Origin: Plantago elongata
Lineage: Eukaryota > Streptophyta > Magnoliopsida > Lamiales > Plantaginaceae
Reading direction: 5' to 3'
Length of the DNA stretch: 27,269 nucleotides
Assembly: GCA_036897095.1 (NCBI GenBank)
Contig: JAYMSP010001977.1
Coordinates: forward strand, 1-27,269
Shown in pieces: positions 24,701-27,269 of the stretch. Within the stretch, counting starts at the first letter, position 1. Each line of letters starts with the position of its first letter. The position numbers were made by a program, and so were the translations under genes. The notes beneath the pieces are model-generated. The model worked only from the letters and a program-made list of their open reading frames with translations, did no database searches and was not told where the DNA came from.

Positions 24701-25784
24701 AACATGATTCAGTGAAATGAAGAAAACTAGTCAAATACGACCACGGCCTTCTCTGGTGGGGTGTAAGTGCCATTGATGAACCCAATAATGTTCCGGCCAG
24801 TGAAGAGAGGGATGACTTCTCCCTTCCTAGACAGAAGGCTAGTGAGCTCTAACCTGATGGTGATAAGGTGGGATAAATGATTGAGATATTGAGCTACATC
24901 AGTACACAAAGGAGGGACAGGTTGAGTAACAGGTTCAGAAAGAGAGGAGTTGCTGGAACTAAGAACCATGATCGTTAAATGGATTTTAACCTCTGAGTCC
25001 TTGATACCATATAAAGGTCTGAAGATGTTTGTGAAAAGCCATACTTGTGGTGTATTGCATTTCCAGTATTTATACACACGTACATGAAGCAGATATACAA
25101 GAAAATATTTACAAGAGATAAACGCTGAACCAATCTAATCTACTATTATCTATCTCAACAACTATCCAGTTGGTGTTACGTAAGATAAACATAAGTATAC
25201 AATACAATCACAAATGAGATGAGGAATAGAACATTTCTCAACACGCGAATTGAATAGAGCAATAATACAAGCAAGTTTACCTTGAGGAGAAGCTTGGTTT
25301 TATTGTCCGAATCATTTGGATTAGCTAGCACAAAGTTATAACCACCTGCACATTAACCGCAAGGCTTAGGCTCTGTTATCTTCGTTTAAACATAACTATT
25401 AAACAGAACTTATCTGTAGTATTAAAAAAACCACGAAGTAAATATGAACTGAAATTAATGAATTTTCATACGAAGATGAGAGAGATTTAATCCGCCACAT
25501 TACACAAGGAGACAACAATCGAATAACTGAAAAGAAAGTAAATTACCTGGTTGATTAGCCCTAAAAGCATGAGAATCCCCAATATCTTGTTCCACTTCCA
25601 CCAGTAAGAGGAGAAATCAAGGCATGAACGAAAACAAAATGATAAAGCTAATAAATGAACACAAGTAGAGAGATGAATTACCAGAAATTTGGATGTTAGC
25701 GGGCTTCGATAGAGAAATTTGAAGGCAATTTTGACGTGGCTCAGATACTTTGAAATTGCCAGAAATTTGAATGTTAGAGTTCAT
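19530..25784 (-). CDS. GNAT acetyltransferase fused to tandem BRCT domains, 13 coding exons
   Basis: Exons in order: 25784-25682, 25594-25547, 25345-25281, 24210-24113, 23922-23874, 23686-23594, 22801-22691, 22212-21930, 21116-20722, 20633-20524, 20151-20093, 20001-19814, 19718-19530; 596 residues with consistent phases. The acetyltransferase spans about 60-210. It has YAEVPLAAV with E139 where GCN5 has its catalytic Glu, the acetyl-CoA loop Q150-EK-G-I-G155, and CWADKESEGFWLKQGF. A nuclear localisation signal KSKKVK is at 314-319. BRCT1 (about 396-485) shows DLGGMVT, THVIT and WILSPGWLKES; BRCT2 (about 500-590) shows AIVKCAGGN, FIACEED and WTFNVDWLMNCI. A nuclear, DNA-damage-linked acetyltransferase is likely, by inference. 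From memory it resembles the uncharacterised Arabidopsis AT2G41450. The join 21930 to 21116 is the least certain; a possible extra exon near 21496 breaks the frame. Confidence 0.88.
21684..21717. repeat. (GA)n microsatellite
   Basis: About 16 AG/GA dinucleotide units inside the intron between 21117 and 21929 of the GNAT-BRCT gene. On the transcribed strand this is a CT tract. Confidence 0.95.
23187..23565. repeat. Diverged direct repeat of about 80 bp flanking a MITE
   Basis: The segment about 23187-23270 and the segment about 23475-23565 share TTTAACTGA, ATGCAT, TGACAAGATGCAGA and TTGACA-TATCC in the same order. The Stowaway-like element at 23277-23458 sits between them, inside the intron between 22802 and 23593. 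Confidence 0.6.
23277..23458. mobile_element. Stowaway-like MITE, about 182 bp
   Basis: The left end is TATTTCCTCCGTCCTGA. The right end read in reverse complement is ACTTCATCTGTCCTCA. A 12-base core matches with two mismatches, and TA lies at the outer edge of the left end and nearby at the right. The size, ends and AT-rich interior fit the Tc1/mariner-derived Stowaway class. Confidence 0.65.
24610..24729. repeat. Exact-period 60-bp tandem duplication
   Basis: Copies at 24610-24669 and 24670-24729 differ at only a few positions; both end GAAATGAAGAAAACTA. The second copy abuts the truncated end of the Copia fragment. Confidence 0.9.
24727..25243 (-). mobile_element. Truncated Copia retrotransposon 5' end (LTR, primer-binding site, gag start)
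   Basis: On the minus strand a likely LTR begins TGTTGAGAAATG at 25243 and carries GTATAAATA. At 25019-25012 TGGTATCA matches the initiator-Met tRNA primer-binding site of Copia elements. A frame from 24969 to 24727 (80 residues) reads LITIRLELTSLLSRKGEVIP followed by LFTGRNIIGFINGT and PPEK, matching the Copia gag N-terminus (usually ..NYLLWR.Q..P.L.G..L.GF.DGT..PP..). It stops at TAG, and nothing of protease, integrase or reverse transcriptase follows. It lies in the intron 24211-25280 of the GNAT-BRCT gene, on the same strand. Confidence 0.7.
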
Positions 25785-25900
25785 TTTACCGATTGGGATA
25801 GCCGGAGATGACGAGTGCAAACCGGTTTCTGTCGAATCTATTTCCTCTTTGCCTGCCAGAAATGTGGATGGCCGTGTACGGGACTGAGTAGGTTAAAGTG

Positions 25901-25956
25901 GCGGCAAACCAAAAAGAGAGCGAAAAGAAATCATCCAAATTTTAGTGAGCGGGAAA
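25901..25956 (-). promoter_or_regulatory. Two E2F-type sites upstream of the GNAT-BRCT gene
   Basis: The minus strand reads TTTCCCGC at 25956-25949, a perfect E2F consensus, and TTTGCCGC at 25908-25901, which fits TTTSSCGS. They lie about 165 and 117 bp upstream of the start codon at 25784, in the expected core promoter or leader. E2F sites in plants mark S-phase and DNA-repair genes. Confidence 0.6.
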
Positions 25957-25989
25957 AAGGCTATAAGTTAACTTGGCTCACCCGATTTT

Positions 25990-27269
25990 AATTTAGATAT
26001 AAAAAAACTTGTCCGGCATTATATGTAAATTGTAGATTTTTTCATATTTATAAATTTTAAATTTTTATATATTAATTGTGCAGCTAAATCCTTCTAGTTA
26101 ATCTCTCAATTCTCAAGATTTTCCGAACTTTCACGATAATTTCACAAAAAATTATATTGGTGGGCGACCTCATTATTGTTGGTCCACGTGTCAACAAATA
26201 AAATTTTATATTGATGGGACGGATGGAGTATATTATTAACAAAATATATTTCGTGTACAATAAAAATATGATGATAACATTAACATTTTGATTGAATTTT
26301 AAAAAATAAAAAATAAATTTCTTCAAACTATATACTGGTTATTTGGGGTAGAGCCTAAAAGGCGAGTTAAAAGAAAGAAAAAATAGTTGATGAAAGTAAC
26401 TAAGTTAAACCTGAGTTATAAAGATTGTGCTTGAAAGAGAGCTAAAATATTATTGAGTTTATATGGTTGTTTATAAGTATGTAAGAATAAAGTGATGTGT
26501 TTTATATTTTTAATATTATTTAATTAATTTAAATATTGTTTGATTGTTTTAAGATTTTTATATTGAATGAAAAAGTTAAAGACGATGTAAGAGTGGGGCA
26601 GGAAGATAGTGATTATATTGTTTAGTGGAGAAAAACCGAGTAAAATTTGATATTGTAAAAGATAATATTAAGAGGAAAATATTTATTATAATGATATACA
26701 AAACAACCTAATAACATAATGCCCAACACTTCAATAACCGAATTTATCATGAATTGAAAGAAATATCATAAGCATTTTAACGTCATTTTTTTCTACTTTT
26801 TTTTTTGAGGTCAGGGACATTCGTGAAAAGAAAAAAAAATGAAAATGAACTTTTCTTTTCCAAAAAGCTAATTTAGTTTCAACCAATTACCTTATAAACT
26901 AGCTGGCTCGAAAAGTTCTCTTATAGGCAAATGGTCAATAAAATCTTTATGTTAAACATCTAGACAAATGAATCCTAGATTTTCAATTATCATAATTTTT
27001 ATCTTAAAGTTCCTTACTTTTTTATATTATCGGTCTCAGCCTCTTTTTATAATGGCTAATTTATAAAATAATTATGCAAACACTTAATCAATATTAATAA
27101 ATTTATTCAAACTATAAAAAAATACACCTAACTTATTATAATATTTTATTAATAAATTAATTAAAAATTATTATACTACTTCATAGTATAATTTTAAGTA
27201 AGAATATTCTTACTCGGTATTCTTAGCGAAAAGAAATCGATTAGGAAGTCAATTGTTTAGATATTTTTA
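25990..27269. other. AT-rich intergenic stretch with a Stowaway-like end
   Basis: No supported gene. At 26217-26232 GGGACGGATGGAGTAT is a Stowaway-type right terminus; a partner may lie near 26008 (decayed). Further homopolymers and low-complexity AT runs extend to the right edge. Confidence 0.5.

Noticed and set aside
24727..25077. Considered as an exon of the GNAT-BRCT gene
   Set aside because: It is a Copia gag start with an LTR and primer-binding site upstream, and the exons on either side join in frame without it.
1..27269. CRISPR array, tRNA, rRNA or bacterial operon
   Set aside because: No regular spacer pattern, cloverleaf or rRNA core was seen, and the intron-rich genes show that this is plant nuclear DNA.

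Overview
This window is eukaryotic nuclear DNA from a flowering plant, almost certainly a eudicot. The evidence is AT-rich sequence, many GT-AG introns, plant-type protein families, degraded Copia and LINE retroelements, and several Stowaway-like ends of the CTCCCTCCGTCC type. I cannot name the genus. No bacterial operon, CRISPR array, rRNA or tRNA gene is visible.

Layout, left to right. (1) Positions 1-430, minus strand: the first coding exon of an SR-type splicing factor of the SCL28/SC35-like group; the rest lies off the left edge. (2) About 450-4400: AT-rich intergenic DNA with a degenerate minisatellite and no supported gene. (3) 4831-6063, plus strand: a complete two-exon gene for a nuclear CCCH zinc-finger protein of 308 residues, probably with an intron in its 5' UTR. 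(4) 7181-17406, minus strand: a complete 16-exon folylpolyglutamate synthase gene, reconstructed exon by exon with consistent phases to 589 residues. Its introns hold a LINE remnant and several MITE-like pieces. (5) About 17600-19500: intergenic DNA with a second LINE-like scrap and a 71-bp tandem duplication. (6) 19530-25784, minus strand: a 13-exon gene for a 596-residue protein joining an N-terminal GNAT acetyltransferase to a C-terminal tandem BRCT pair. One of its introns contains the truncated 5' end of a Copia element. (7) About 25990-27269: AT-rich intergenic DNA with one Stowaway-like end.

The genes are independent transcription units. The splicing factor, folate enzyme and GNAT-BRCT genes share the minus strand; the zinc-finger gene is on the plus strand. 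The most interesting locus is the GNAT-BRCT gene. It keeps a GCN5-like catalytic glutamate position and the acetyl-CoA loop, and it has a nuclear localisation signal. It appears to have lost the canonical phosphate-binding residues of its first BRCT, and it carries two E2F-type sites just upstream. Together these suggest an S-phase or DNA-repair acetyltransferase, which is an inference. All exon joins are from reading the sequence and have no transcript support.
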